64,000 nt of DNA from Lachnospiraceae bacterium (lineage in GTDB: Bacteria > Bacillota > Clostridia > Lachnospirales > Lachnospiraceae). The notes beneath the pieces were generated by a model, which was not told where the DNA came from, did not search any database, and saw only the letters and a program-made list of their open reading frames with translations. This document shows positions 32,944 to 42,066 of this stretch, piece by piece. The position numbers and the translations under genes were made by a program. Location: the NCBI GenBank assembly GCA_021770345.1, contig JAETRD010000001.1, forward strand, positions 186,001 through 250,000. Reading direction: 5' to 3'. Every line of letters begins with the position of its first letter. Positions within the stretch are counted from its first letter, which is position 1.

Positions 32944-35403
32944 TTACTTTCTCAATGAAAAGTCCGAATTATCAAGCGTCAGATTTGGATTATAATAGGG
33001 GTCCCCCTGTTCAATCCTGCCGCGCCAGCGGGACAGCAGAATCTCAACCTCCCCGTTAAAGCGTTCCACTTTTTCCGGGGAATCCTCCAGTCCCCTGGAC
33101 TTCGACTCGTAGTGAAACAGCTCCGCCCGGGGATTATAGACCACCAGTTTCCCGGTTTCACGCACCTTCAGGCAGAAATCAATGTCGTTAAACGCAACCG
33201 CAAGCTCCTCCGTCAGACCGCCCACCTGCTCATATACACGGCGCTTTACCATCATACAGGCCGCCGTGACCGCCGAGCAGTCCTGCGCGCACAGAATCCG
33301 CCCCGCATACCCGGTATCGTAGCGCTGCTTTCCGATAAACGCGTGTCCTGCAGTTCCGCCAAAGCCGAGCACGACCCCCGCATGCTGGATTGTCTCGTCC
33401 GCATACAGAAGCTTTGCCCCGACAATCCCCACGTCCTCCCGCATGCAGAAGCCTAAAAGCTCGCCGATGCAGCTGCCGTCGATCATCTCGGTATCGTTAT
33501 TTAACAGAAGCAGATATTCTCCCTTCGCGCAAGACACGCCGAAATTATTGATCTTTGAATAGTTAAACGCGCCCTCGTAAGTCACCACGCGCACGTTTTC
33601 GTATTCCTCCCGGAGTCTGTCATAGTACGCAAATGTCTCCGGCTCCGTGCTGTTATTCTCCACGATCACAAACTCAAGGTTGCGGTAGGCGGATTTTTCG
33701 AAAATCGAATCCATACACTTCGCAAGGTCTGCGCTGTGATCCTTGTTCGGAATCACAACCGACACAAGCGGCTCCTCGTCCCACTGATAGACCGTGCGGT
33801 ACATGCCGGGAAACATTCCGTGCTCCACCCGGGCCGGGATGCCAAGCCTCCGGTAATGCGCCTCCACGGCCGCCCTTCCCGCCTCAAACGCGTAACGCTT
33901 GCTCTCAGGATTCTGCGCCGTGGAGTCCATATGGCAGCGCCAGTGATACAGGATCTTCGGCACATGACAGATCTTTTTCGCACACTCACAGCAGCGCAGG
34001 ATAAAATCGAGATCCTGTGCCCCGTCGTAAGCGCTGTCAAACACACCCGCTGCCCCGGCCACATCGCGCCGCACCGCAAACAGATGACAGATATAGTTGA
34101 CGCTGCAGAGAAGATCCGGATTATAGTCCGGCTTGAAATGAGGTTCAAAGCGCTTCCTGCCGTCCATGCTGATTTTGTCCTCGTCAGAGTATAAAACGTC
34201 AACCGCACGATCCTTATTTACCGCGGCCGCAAACTCATAGAGCGCATTGGCCGGCACGATGTCATCGTGGTCCGCAAGCACAAGATAATCGCCCGAGGCC
34301 ATGTCCACAGCGGCGTTCGTATTTCCCGAAATCCCACGGTTCTCCGGGAGCACCGTATAGCGGATACGCGCGTCCCGGTCCGCATACTCTTTCAGGATCG
34401 CTTCCAGCTTTCCGTCCGAATCCGCGTCCGCAGCCTGCGCCCACGCGAGACAAAGCTCCCAGTTCTCATAGGTCTGGGAAAGAATCGACGCGATCATCTC
34501 CCGCAGGAAAACGGGGTTTGTCTTATACACCGGAACCACGACGGAAAACTTCGGCGCATGAGAAAACCGCTCCTGCCGCTCCCGCTCGAGCTCCTCTGCC
34601 GTCACGTCATACTTTTTCAGCCAGTTCTCGTAGGAATTCGGCTCGTGGCCGCCAAGCTTACTTCTGATTTTATAAACCGTCGCCGCAAATCCGTTGCGCG
34701 CCAGATAGCGCAGCGCATCCTCCGCTTTTCCCATCGCATACTGCAGCGGAGTTCCGCCGTCCCACTTTTTGAGTTTTACCAGGGAAATCCTTGCCGAATC
34801 CCGCATCCGCAGATAAAACGCTCCGCCCGCGGCGTCTCCGACCGGCGTCTCGACCAGGAAACCGGGCTTTGCGTCCGCGGCGCACTCCGGGAACACGGAG
34901 AGCAGATCTCTGCGGAAGTAACGCTCCGACCGCCCCGAAACCGGCCGCTTCGCACCGTCTAAAAGCTCCAGCTTGACTTCTCCGGCTCCCATACACCAGC
35001 CCGTCACCGTCACTTTGCCGTCCCCGCGATGGCAGTTCTCAATATAGTATTCCAGCCCGGACTCCATTTTACACAATTTCCTGACGGAAATCGTATACGC
35101 TTTGCTCTTGTGTCCTCTCCAGGAAGATTCTATACACAGCCTGCGCCTCTGTCTCCAGTCCGCAGGAAGCGTGACAATCCCCACCGCCTCTTCCGTGATC
35201 TCGTTGATGCTGCGCAAATACTTCTGCCGCACCTCCGCTCCCTTATTGACCTGCATCAGAAGCGGAAGCTGCACGCCGTCCAAAAAAACCGAAAGCGTAT
35301 GCTCTGCGGTACTCCCATCGAAAAACCAACCCACAAACACAAGCTTGTCCGGCTCTGTCAGATGAAAGCGCAGCTTTTCCACAAAAAATCTATGTGCGTC
35401 CAT
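32944..35403 (-). CDS. Giant tandem GT2 glycosyltransferase with N-terminal beta domains
   Basis: 819 residues. Residues 1-240 hold two beta-rich segments, each with a V-(F/T)-G-W-(F/C) strand, resembling small glycan-recognition sandwiches; I do not know a named family. The first GT-A domain (about 280-510) has F-S-V-V-V-P-V-Y-K-T, L-A-D-H-D-D-I and Y-S-D-E-D-K-I. The second (about 535-800) has V-S-V-V-I-P-N-K-D, L-L-L-N-N-D-T-E and V-A-F-N-D-I-D-F-C-L. The C-terminus G-D-P-Y-Y-N-P-N matches the paralogue downstream. Cytoplasmic, no spans. It probably extends a repeat unit with two linkages. Confidence 0.87.
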   Translation of the reverse strand: MDAHRFFVEKLRFHLTEPDKLVFVGWFFDGSTAEHTLSVFLDGVQLPLLMQVNKGAEVRQKYLRSINEITEEAVGIVTLPADWRQRRRLCIESSWRGHKSKAYTISVRKLCKMESGLEYYIENCHRGDGKVTVTGWCMGAGEVKLELLDGAKRPVSGRSERYFRRDLLSVFPECAADAKPGFLVETPVGDAAGGAFYLRMRDSARISLVKLKKWDGGTPLQYAMGKAEDALRYLARNGFAATVYKIRSKLGGHEPNSYENWLKKYDVTAEELERERQERFSHAPKFSVVVPVYKTNPVFLREMIASILSQTYENWELCLAWAQAADADSDGKLEAILKEYADRDARIRYTVLPENRGISGNTNAAVDMASGDYLVLADHDDIVPANALYEFAAAVNKDRAVDVLYSDEDKISMDGRKRFEPHFKPDYNPDLLCSVNYICHLFAVRRDVAGAAGVFDSAYDGAQDLDFILRCCECAKKICHVPKILYHWRCHMDSTAQNPESKRYAFEAGRAAVEAHYRRLGIPARVEHGMFPGMYRTVYQWDEEPLVSVVIPNKDHSADLAKCMDSIFEKSAYRNLEFVIVENNSTEPETFAYYDRLREEYENVRVVTYEGAFNYSKINNFGVSCAKGEYLLLLNNDTEMIDGSCIGELLGFCMREDVGIVGAKLLYADETIQHAGVVLGFGGTAGHAFIGKQRYDTGYAGRILCAQDCSAVTAACMMVKRRVYEQVGGLTEELAVAFNDIDFCLKVRETGKLVVYNPRAELFHYESKSRGLEDSPEKVERFNGEVEILLSRWRGRIEQGDPYYNPNLTLDNSDFSLRK

Positions 35404-35429
35404 TCCTGTCCTTTCCTGCGCATCCCCAT

Positions 35430-36614
35430 CTAGTCTCTGAAATAGATATCCCGGGTATACACCTTGTCCCGCACGCCGCGGAGCATATCGTCTATCCGGT
35501 TTGCCACGATCACATCGCTCAATTCGCAGAACTCGTCAAAATCGTGCACCACGCGCATCCGGTCAAAGGTATCCTCCGCAATGCTCGGGTCAAAAATAAT
35601 CAGCTCCACACCCTTTGCGCGCAAACGCTCCATCACGCCGAGGATGGAACTCTGCCTGTAATTGTCCGAATTGGCCTTCATCGCCAGGCGGTAGATGCCG
35701 GCCACCTTCGGCTCACGCTCCAATATCTGTCCGGCGACAAAATCCTTGCGCGTGGCATTTGCCTCCACGATGGCTCCCATAATGTTATTCGGCACATTGT
35801 CGTAATTCGCGAGCAGCTGCTTCGTATCCTTCGGCAGACAGTAGCCGCCGTACCCGAACGACGGATTGTTGTAGTGCATCCCGATCCGCGCATCGTAACC
35901 GATTCCCTCGATAATCTGTTTCGTGTCAAGTCCCTTTAACGCCGCAAACGTGTCGAGCTCGTTAAAAAACGACACGCGCAGCGCAAGATAGGTGTTCGCA
36001 AACAGCTTGACCGCCTCCGCGGCCGTCGTGTCCATCAAAAGCACCGGCACTTCCCTGGCAGCCGCTCCCTCCTTTAACAGTCCCGCAAACCGCTCCGCGG
36101 CCGCGCGCATGCGCTCGTTCCCCGGCACGCTCCCCACGATGATGCGGGACGGATACAGGTTGTCGTAGAGAGCCCGTCCCTCGCGCAGAAATTCGGGAGA
36201 AAACAAAATCTGCTCCGTGCCGTACTTCTCGCAGACGGACGCCGTGTACCCCACCGGTATCGTGGACTTGATCACCATGACCGCCTCCTGATTTACACTC
36301 CGCACCAGCTCGATGACCGCCTCCACCGACGAGGTGTCAAAGTAATTTTTCTTCTCGTCATAATTCGTCGGCGTGGAGATAATCACAAACTCCGCATCCC
36401 GGTAGGCTGCAGCGGCGTCCGTCGTCGCCGTAAGCCGCAGCGTCCCTTTCGCCAGATACTCCTCAATCTCTTTATCTGCCAGCGGGGATTTCCCCGCATG
36501 AATCATTCGTACTCTCTCTTCTATGACATCTACCGCATAGACCTCGTGGTGCTGCGCCAGCAAAATGGCATTCGACAGGCCCACATATCCGATTCCCGCA
36601 ACTGCAATCTTCAT
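35430..36614 (-). CDS. ugd: UDP-glucose 6-dehydrogenase
   Basis: 394 residues. The N-terminal NAD domain has I-A-V-A-G-I-G-Y-V-G-L-S-N and I-S-T-P-T-N-Y-D; the catalytic cysteine is in F-G-Y-G-G-Y-C-L-P-K-D-T-K-Q-L. E-F-L-R-E-G and R-I-V-G lie at the expected places. The short form (about 390 residues) is common in Gram-positive capsule loci. It oxidises UDP-glucose to UDP-glucuronate. This uronic acid is a plausible substrate for the asparagine-synthase-like amidotransferase further along the locus. AAAGGAGG precedes the ATG. Confidence 0.94.
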   Translation of the reverse strand: MKIAVAGIGYVGLSNAILLAQHHEVYAVDVIEERVRMIHAGKSPLADKEIEEYLAKGTLRLTATTDAAAAYRDAEFVIISTPTNYDEKKNYFDTSSVEAVIELVRSVNQEAVMVIKSTIPVGYTASVCEKYGTEQILFSPEFLREGRALYDNLYPSRIIVGSVPGNERMRAAAERFAGLLKEGAAAREVPVLLMDTTAAEAVKLFANTYLALRVSFFNELDTFAALKGLDTKQIIEGIGYDARIGMHYNNPSFGYGGYCLPKDTKQLLANYDNVPNNIMGAIVEANATRKDFVAGQILEREPKVAGIYRLAMKANSDNYRQSSILGVMERLRAKGVELIIFDPSIAEDTFDRMRVVHDFDEFCELSDVIVANRIDDMLRGVRDKVYTRDIYFRD

Positions 36615-36640
36615 CGTCCGTCCTCCTTTTACATTTCTTT

Positions 36641-36669
36641 ATACTACCATCTTCTGGCATTTCGCGCAA
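36641..36669 (-). promoter_or_regulatory. Promoter of ugd
   Basis: On the minus strand TTGCGC (36669-36664) and TAGTAT (36646-36641) with a 17-base spacer, 27 bases ahead of the start codon. A TATAAA three bases later is an alternative -10. Confidence 0.4.
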
Positions 36670-36674
36670 GAAAA

Positions 36675-36703
36675 TTGACACGGCGCCTTTCTTTTGCTAA
36701 TGT
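36675..36703 (+). promoter_or_regulatory. Promoter of the metallo-beta-lactamase-fold gene
   Basis: A perfect TTGACA (36675-36680) and TAATGT (36698-36703) with 17 bases between, 51 bases ahead of the ATG at 36754, back to back with the ugd promoter. Confidence 0.55.
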
Positions 36704-36753
36704 TACATTATGTGCCAGACGACACGAAATCTATCCAGACGAGGTTTTCGGTT

Positions 36754-37686
36754 ATGAAAAAATATCTTCCGCTTTTTGCCGCGGCATTCGCCGCCACCCT
36801 CCTTCTTCTGACGGCGGCCACCGTCCGCTCCCCGCGCATCAGGCAGGACTCCACGGGCTACACGCCGGATCTGTCGAACGAGTATCTGGTGACCCAGTAC
36901 GCCGACGCAAGCGGCGCGCAGGGCACATTCTACACGATTGAAAACGACCGCTTTTTCCTCATTATCGACGGCGGCTGGGCCGAGAACGAGCAGGCCGTGC
37001 GCGATGTCATCAAAGCCCACGGCAATGTCGTCGACGCATGGATTATCTCCCATCCGCACCGCGACCACGCCGGAGCCTTTAACGCCGTTTACGCCGCTCC
37101 CGGGGACATTGAAATCAGGGCCGTCTACGACAACGGCTTCGATTACGATTTCATCGAGTCCGTCGGCGAACCCTACGACGATATCACGGTGATGGAGACC
37201 TACCATGCGCTCACCGCGGACGATCCCCGCGTCACCCACCTTGCAAGAGGCCAGGTCATCGATATCTGCGGTCTGACTTTCCGCGTCCTCAACGCCTACG
37301 ACGACACGGTCCTTGCCACCGTCGGCGACGAGAAGGACTACCAGAACAACGCCTCCCTGCTGCTTCGCGTCGAGAGCGCCCGCTCCTCGATGCTCTTCTG
37401 CTCGGATATCAAGTACGATATGAACGACGCGCTGTTTGCGGCCTGGGGAAGCGGCGGAGCGGATCTTTTGTCCTGCGATTATGTCCAGACCGGCCACCAC
37501 GGCAACTGGTCTTTCTCGGACGAATTCTATGACGCCACGGGGGCTTCGGTCTTCTTCTTTGACGCGCCCGCGGGGATCACCGAAAACGCCGATTTCCCGG
37601 CCAGCCGCCTCGTGTCCCATCTTGCCGAAAAAAACGGGACAGTGCTGGATTTTAGCACTGCCCCCAATCGTGTCACCCTGAAATAA
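36754..37686 (+). CDS. Secreted metallo-beta-lactamase-fold hydrolase
   Basis: The start at 36754 gives M-K-K-Y-L-P-L-F-A-A-A-F-A, a signal peptide or anchor of about 24 residues; the upstream in-frame Met adds nothing sensible. 310 residues. Zinc-binding H-P-H-R-D-H-A-G follows the I-I-D-G-G-W strand; later metal ligands are probably in L-F-C-S-D-I and T-G-H-H-G-N. This is the ComEC-C-terminal-like branch, and acts outside the membrane. Substrate unknown. The gene is the only plus-strand one between ugd and the M56 gene, and is slightly richer in GC than its neighbours. Confidence 0.82.
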   Translation: MKKYLPLFAAAFAATLLLLTAATVRSPRIRQDSTGYTPDLSNEYLVTQYADASGAQGTFYTIENDRFFLIIDGGWAENEQAVRDVIKAHGNVVDAWIISHPHRDHAGAFNAVYAAPGDIEIRAVYDNGFDYDFIESVGEPYDDITVMETYHALTADDPRVTHLARGQVIDICGLTFRVLNAYDDTVLATVGDEKDYQNNASLLLRVESARSSMLFCSDIKYDMNDALFAAWGSGGADLLSCDYVQTGHHGNWSFSDEFYDATGASVFFFDAPAGITENADFPASRLVSHLAEKNGTVLDFSTAPNRVTLK

Positions 37687-37734
37687 TGTCTTACCGAACT
37701 CTCTGACCGGATTAAATCTTCCTCCGTGTGTCCG

Positions 37735-39180
37735 CTACGCCTCGGGCTCCTCGGTCTCCGGCTCTGGCGTGTAGAAATAATAACTTCCCACCGCATTCAC
37801 GTCCGAGCCCTTCTGCCCGTTATGTACAAATACGCGGTACTTGCCCGACTTTACAATCTCAAAATTGTATCCGAGATGGCTGTACCCGGAGACATAGCGC
37901 AGGTTGTTTGCCTCGTCCATAATGCCCACCCAGCAGTACACGTTGCTCGGAATCAGAGCGGCAGACACGCTGATATATTGGCCTTCCTCCACATCGAACC
38001 ATCCGCCGACATACCGCGTGCCCGATTTGACCTCCCAGTCGAATTTCACGACCTCGTTTTCCTCCAGATTATAGAGGCCCGCCTCCTGCGGCGCATACAC
38101 GGTGTCCTCCTCGGCCCAGTCATCCTCCTCGGCCGGCAGGTAATGCTCCACCGGCGGTTCTCCCATATCCTCCTGCACCGCGTTCTCGGTCATCATAAAC
38201 AGTTTTCCGTGCAGCTTCGACAGCTGGATGCCCGCCGCATAAGTCGTCGTCACGTTTAACACCACAAACATCACCGCCAGCGCGGCGCCAAGCAGCTTCG
38301 TGCGCCTTGTGGCCTTCTGATATCTTTTCATATATTCGATTCTCCTCTCCAATCGCACCTGACTTTCGCACAGCATCAAAGAGACAAACTCCTCATCCGA
38401 CTGCCATGACTTCCTCGGTGCAGTCTCCACGATCACCTCAAAATAGCGCCCTGTGCTCATCTCGTCGCCGAGCGCCTCGATCGTCTTCCTGTCGCAGTGG
38501 TACTCGCTCCAATCGTCGATCCGCAGGTTCAGCCCCGATGCAAGCGGATTTAAGTGCTGTGTCAGCTGCACATACAGGCAGCACCACTTATAGAACACGT
38601 CGTGGCTTTTACAGTGCATCAGCTCATGGTGAAAGATCACCACAAGCTGCTCCCTGGTATACTTCCGATACGGCAGCACCACGCGGGGCCGGAAAAATCC
38701 GTACACCAGAGGCGATTCAATCAGATCGTTTCTGCACAGTCCGATCTTCCTGTGAATGCGCAGCTTCCTGCTTATCCGTGCAAACTCTTCCATTGCCACC
38801 GGATCCTCCTCCGGTATATTCCCTTTGAAGATCTGACGCACATGCCTGTTTCTCCACATATACAGCACAAAACTCTGCAGCGTCACGACGGCCCAGACCG
38901 CTATGATGCACAAGGCAATCCTCCACAGGGTTTCGGTCAGTAAAAAATGTGTCTGCAACAATCCGTCATTCCGGAACAGACTTCCTTCCGACGTCAGCAG
39001 CAGACACACATATCCCACCGGCAGCAGATAGAACAGACATACAGACCGCATCGTCGAATACATTAACTCCGCACCTATCTTTTCAAACTGCCTTGAAAAC
39101 AAATGCCAAAATACGATTGCAATTGTTCCGGTCATCGATGTAAGAAATATTATCACAAATATCTGACTAATCCAATTCAT
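37735..39180 (-). CDS. M56-family membrane metallopeptidase (BlaR1/MecR1-like)
   Basis: 481 residues. Four membrane spans with the zinc-protease motif H-H-E-L-M-H-C-K-S-H-D (H-E-x-x-H) between spans two and four. After the last span (about 305-325) comes an extracytoplasmic domain of about 155 residues, Trp- and Tyr-rich, with no sign of the penicillin-binding serine motifs of BlaR1. It thus senses something other than beta-lactams. In such systems a signal activates the protease, which leads to cleavage of the BlaI-type repressor encoded just upstream; the genes overlap by 14 bases. Confidence 0.88.
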   Translation of the reverse strand: MNWISQIFVIIFLTSMTGTIAIVFWHLFSRQFEKIGAELMYSTMRSVCLFYLLPVGYVCLLLTSEGSLFRNDGLLQTHFLLTETLWRIALCIIAVWAVVTLQSFVLYMWRNRHVRQIFKGNIPEEDPVAMEEFARISRKLRIHRKIGLCRNDLIESPLVYGFFRPRVVLPYRKYTREQLVVIFHHELMHCKSHDVFYKWCCLYVQLTQHLNPLASGLNLRIDDWSEYHCDRKTIEALGDEMSTGRYFEVIVETAPRKSWQSDEEFVSLMLCESQVRLERRIEYMKRYQKATRRTKLLGAALAVMFVVLNVTTTYAAGIQLSKLHGKLFMMTENAVQEDMGEPPVEHYLPAEEDDWAEEDTVYAPQEAGLYNLEENEVVKFDWEVKSGTRYVGGWFDVEEGQYISVSAALIPSNVYCWVGIMDEANNLRYVSGYSHLGYNFEIVKSGKYRVFVHNGQKGSDVNAVGSYYFYTPEPETEEPEA

Positions 39181-39541
39181 CTATCTTCTTTCTGAGCCGC
39201 TCAATGTCCTCATCCGATAAAATATCGTCGCAGAGACAGCAAGCCATGGCTCCCACGTCACCTTTTGTAAAAAACATTGCGTTCTCCATCATCGTTGCCT
39301 TCCAGAAATCACTCCTGCTGACAACCGCCTGATAATAGGAATATCTTCCCTTCCTGTACACTATCAGGAATCCCTTCTTCACCAGTCTCCCCAGAAACGT
39401 CGAAACGGTCTGCGGCTTCCAATTCTTCTTATTTTCCTGATTGACTCTCTCCAATACCTCCTGTAACGATAAATCTTCTGTAGAATCCCAGATGATTTTC
39501 ATAACGAGTCTTTCGCATGCTGAAATATCGTTTGTGTGCAT
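39167..39541 (-). CDS. BlaI/MecI/CopY-family repressor
   Basis: 124 residues. A winged-helix domain with C-E-R-L-V-M-K-I-I-W-D, S-L-Q-E-V-L-E-R-V-N, W-K-P-Q-T-V-S-T-F-L-G-R-L-V-K-K-G and Y-Y-Q-A-V, followed by a dimerisation helix region. It binds its own promoter as a dimer and is inactivated by proteolysis through the partner M56 protein. Targets beyond its own operon are unknown; its place beside manC-fcl-gmd suggests envelope control. Confidence 0.9.
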   Translation of the reverse strand: MHTNDISACERLVMKIIWDSTEDLSLQEVLERVNQENKKNWKPQTVSTFLGRLVKKGFLIVYRKGRYSYYQAVVSRSDFWKATMMENAMFFTKGDVGAMACCLCDDILSDEDIERLRKKIDELD

Positions 39542-39591
39542 AAATCATGCTCCTTTCTACAGTCGCAGTGTGATAGTCTGCGCCCGCCATA

Positions 39592-39620
39592 AACATATCA
39601 TTCTTTATTTTGGATTTCAA
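39592..39620 (-). promoter_or_regulatory. Promoter of the blaI-M56 operon
   Basis: On the minus strand TTGAAA (39620-39615) and TATGTT (39597-39592) with a 17-base spacer. Downstream, 39559-39578 shows an imperfect dyad (CTACAG and CTGTAG-like halves) where a BlaI operator might lie; it does not match the TACAnnTGTA consensus well. Confidence 0.5.
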
Positions 39621-39738
39621 ATCTTTTTCTACTACAGCCGACGTTTCGGAAAGGTGACACTTCCCCGTTTCGGCAGAGCAGAAATTCGCCGGAAATCCAT
39701 GTGTATTATAACGCAATTTTTCCCGAAACGCTACCGTT

Positions 39739-41064
39739 TTATTCTACCGCAACTTCCGCGTCGTCGCCGATATGAATGACGATGCAGCGCAGGTCGCTCC
39801 CAAGTGCCTTGATGGAATACGCCTTCCCCGCCGCAATGCTGACCGTGGAGCCCGCAGTCAGATCCACCTCGATCCCCTCGAGAATCAGCTTTCCCATACC
39901 GGAGAGCACCGTGACCGTCTCCGTGCTGTTCTCGTATTTGTGCATCGGCACCGTCTTGCCCGCCACGACCTTGATCCGCTTTGTCGTGCTCTTGATTCCG
40001 TCGTCGTCATCCTCGTCGATGGTCTTAATCGTCCCCCAGCGGCGCTCCTCATACCGCGACGTATCCTCCAGGCCGGTCAGACAATCCTTGATATAGGAGC
40101 TCTGATGTTTGTCCGCCACTAAAATCCCGTCGTGGGAAGCCGCGATCACCATATTCTTCGCTCCCATCACCACAAGCGGAATCCCGAGTACATTGACGGC
40201 ATGGCTGTTCTCACAGGTTCCATCCCAGGTCACGTCGCCGATGCTCTTCTCCGGCATCTCCTCGGTCAGGGTATTCCATGTTCCCAGATCTTTCCAGATA
40301 TCGGCATACCGGACCGCCACAATCCGATCCCAGTGTTCGAGCACCTCATAGTCAAAACTCCGCTTCGGCAACTTCTCGTAATCGGCGGCCATCTGCTCAT
40401 AATCCATGCCGACGCCGTACGGCGCAAGCCACTTGGCCGCCGTCGACAGCTGAAAGCAGAACACCCCGCAGTTCCAGAGCGCACCGTCCGCCACAAGCTT
40501 CTCTGCGGCGGCCTCATCCGGCTTCTCCCGGAAGCCGCGCACCGCAAGCAGCTCCCCGTCTCCCCCCTCTCCGGGCAGAATATAGCCGTATTTCGTGGAG
40601 GGATAAGTCGGAACCCCGCCTAAAAGCCCGATCGTCTGCTCCGCGGATGCGATCGCATCCCCGAGACGTTTGATGCGCTCAAAAAACTCTCCCGTCGTGT
40701 AGGGGTCCACCGGCAGAATCGCGACCACGTCCTCCGGGTTTGCCCCCTTCTTTGAGAGCAGATAGGCGCAGGAAAGCATCACGGCCGGGAACGTGTCCCG
40801 GCGCATCGGTTCCACTGCGACTTCCGCCGCCCCGTCTAACTGGCTCTCGATAATCTCTACCTGCGCATCGCTGGCACAGACGACGGTGTTGTCGGACAGA
40901 CCGGCCGCCTTCAACTGGCCGAATACCCGCTGCAGCATCGAACATTTCTCCGCCGCGTTTTCCCCGTCGTGATTCATCAGCTTGATATACTGCTTGGAAC
41001 AGAGGTCGTTGGAGAGCGGCCAGAGCCGCTTCCCCGAACCTCCCGATAACAATACAATGTACAT
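39739..41064 (-). CDS. manC: Mannose-1-phosphate guanylyltransferase
   Basis: The start at 41064 has a properly spaced AAAGGG; the Met two codons earlier overlaps it. 441 residues. The nucleotidyltransferase domain starts M-Y-I-V-L-L-S-G-G-S-G-K-R-L-W-P-L-S with S-K-Q-Y; V-A-V-E-P-M-R-R-D-T and L-P-V-D-P-Y are further sugar-nucleotide landmarks. The C-terminal cupin part has V-P-M-H-K-Y-E-N-S-T-E and G-K-L-I-L-E-G, as in bifunctional ManC, though shorter. It makes GDP-mannose, which the next two enzymes turn into GDP-fucose. Confidence 0.88.
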   Translation of the reverse strand: MYIVLLSGGSGKRLWPLSNDLCSKQYIKLMNHDGENAAEKCSMLQRVFGQLKAAGLSDNTVVCASDAQVEIIESQLDGAAEVAVEPMRRDTFPAVMLSCAYLLSKKGANPEDVVAILPVDPYTTGEFFERIKRLGDAIASAEQTIGLLGGVPTYPSTKYGYILPGEGGDGELLAVRGFREKPDEAAAEKLVADGALWNCGVFCFQLSTAAKWLAPYGVGMDYEQMAADYEKLPKRSFDYEVLEHWDRIVAVRYADIWKDLGTWNTLTEEMPEKSIGDVTWDGTCENSHAVNVLGIPLVVMGAKNMVIAASHDGILVADKHQSSYIKDCLTGLEDTSRYEERRWGTIKTIDEDDDDGIKSTTKRIKVVAGKTVPMHKYENSTETVTVLSGMGKLILEGIEVDLTAGSTVSIAAGKAYSIKALGSDLRCIVIHIGDDAEVAVE

Positions 41065-41104
41065 ATCCATCCCTTTCCGGAAGAACGCCGCCTTTGTGTT
41101 CTCC

Positions 41105-42049
41105 CTAGCGCTCCGCCCGCATCGGATTATTCAGAAAGTCCTCGTACGCCAGGCGGATGCCTTCCTCAAGCTCCGTCTTGTATTTCCATCCCAGACCCTC
41201 GAGCTTGCGCACATCCAGAAGCTTTCTCGGTGTTCCGTCCGGCTTCGTGGCATCCCACTTCACCTCGCCCTCATAACCGATGACGCGCGCCACGACCTCC
41301 GTGAGCTCCCTGATCGTCAGTTCCTTTCCGGTTCCGACGTTGACTGTCTCGTCCCCGCTGTAGTTGTTCATCAGATACACGCAGGCGTCCGCCAGATCGT
41401 CCACATATAAGAACTCGCGCATCGGCGTGCCGGTCCCCCAGCATGTAACCTCGCCGAGCCCCGCCTCCTTCGCCTCGTGGAAGCGGCGGATCAGCGCCGG
41501 AAGCACATGGCTGTGCTCCGGATGATAGTTGTCGTTCGGCCCGTAGAGATTCGTCGGCATCACCGAAATATAGTCCGTTCCGTACTGTTTATTCAGGTAC
41601 TCGCAGTATTTGAGCCCGCTGATTTTCGCAAGGGCATACGCCTCGTTTGTCTTCTCGAGCTCACTGGTCAAAAGGCAGCTCTCGGGCATCGGCTGGGGCG
41701 CCATCCGCGGATAGATGCAGGAGGAGCCGAGAAACAGCAGCTTTTTGCACCCGTTTTTCCACGCCTCATGGATCACATTCATCTCCAGCGTCATGTTGTC
41801 ATACATGAAGTCGGCCAGCGCCTCGTTGTTCGCCATGATTCCGCCGACCTTTGCGGCCGCAAGGAACACATAATCCGGACGCTCCGCCGCAAAAAACTCC
41901 TCCACCTCCGTCTGCCGGCAGAGGTTTACCTCCTTATGCGTTCTGGTGATGATATTGTGATACCCCTGTTTTTCAAGCTGCCGTATAATCGCGGAGCCCA
42001 CCATCCCCCGGTGGCCCGCCACATATATTTTCGCATCTTTTTCCATCAT
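41105..42049 (-). CDS. fcl: GDP-L-fucose synthase
   Basis: 314 residues. Extended SDR with G-H-R-G-M-V-G-S-A near the N-terminus, [14 protein letters not shown] and Y-A-L-A-K-x-S-G with the catalytic Tyr and Lys. N-L-Y-G-P-N-D-N and [11 protein letters not shown] are specific for the WcaG/Fcl branch. It epimerises and reduces GDP-4-keto-6-deoxymannose to GDP-L-fucose with NADPH. It lies 17 bases after gmd; one operon. Confidence 0.95.
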   Translation of the reverse strand: MMEKDAKIYVAGHRGMVGSAIIRQLEKQGYHNIITRTHKEVNLCRQTEVEEFFAAERPDYVFLAAAKVGGIMANNEALADFMYDNMTLEMNVIHEAWKNGCKKLLFLGSSCIYPRMAPQPMPESCLLTSELEKTNEAYALAKISGLKYCEYLNKQYGTDYISVMPTNLYGPNDNYHPEHSHVLPALIRRFHEAKEAGLGEVTCWGTGTPMREFLYVDDLADACVYLMNNYSGDETVNVGTGKELTIRELTEVVARVIGYEGEVKWDATKPDGTPRKLLDVRKLEGLGWKYKTELEEGIRLAYEDFLNNPMRAER

Positions 42050-42066
42050 GATTCCGTTTCCCCCTG

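Noticed and set aside
36703-37620. A 305-residue minus-strand open frame
   Set aside because: Antisense of the metallo-beta-lactamase-fold gene, whose H-x-H-x-D-H motif and signal peptide show the real strand.
37640-37660. Hairpin CAGTGCT/AGCACTG as a terminator
   Set aside because: It lies inside the last codons of the metallo-beta-lactamase-fold gene and has no T tract on either side.
39559-39578. BlaI operator ahead of the repressor gene
   Set aside because: The halves are imperfect and do not match TACAnnTGTA, so it is mentioned only within the promoter entry.
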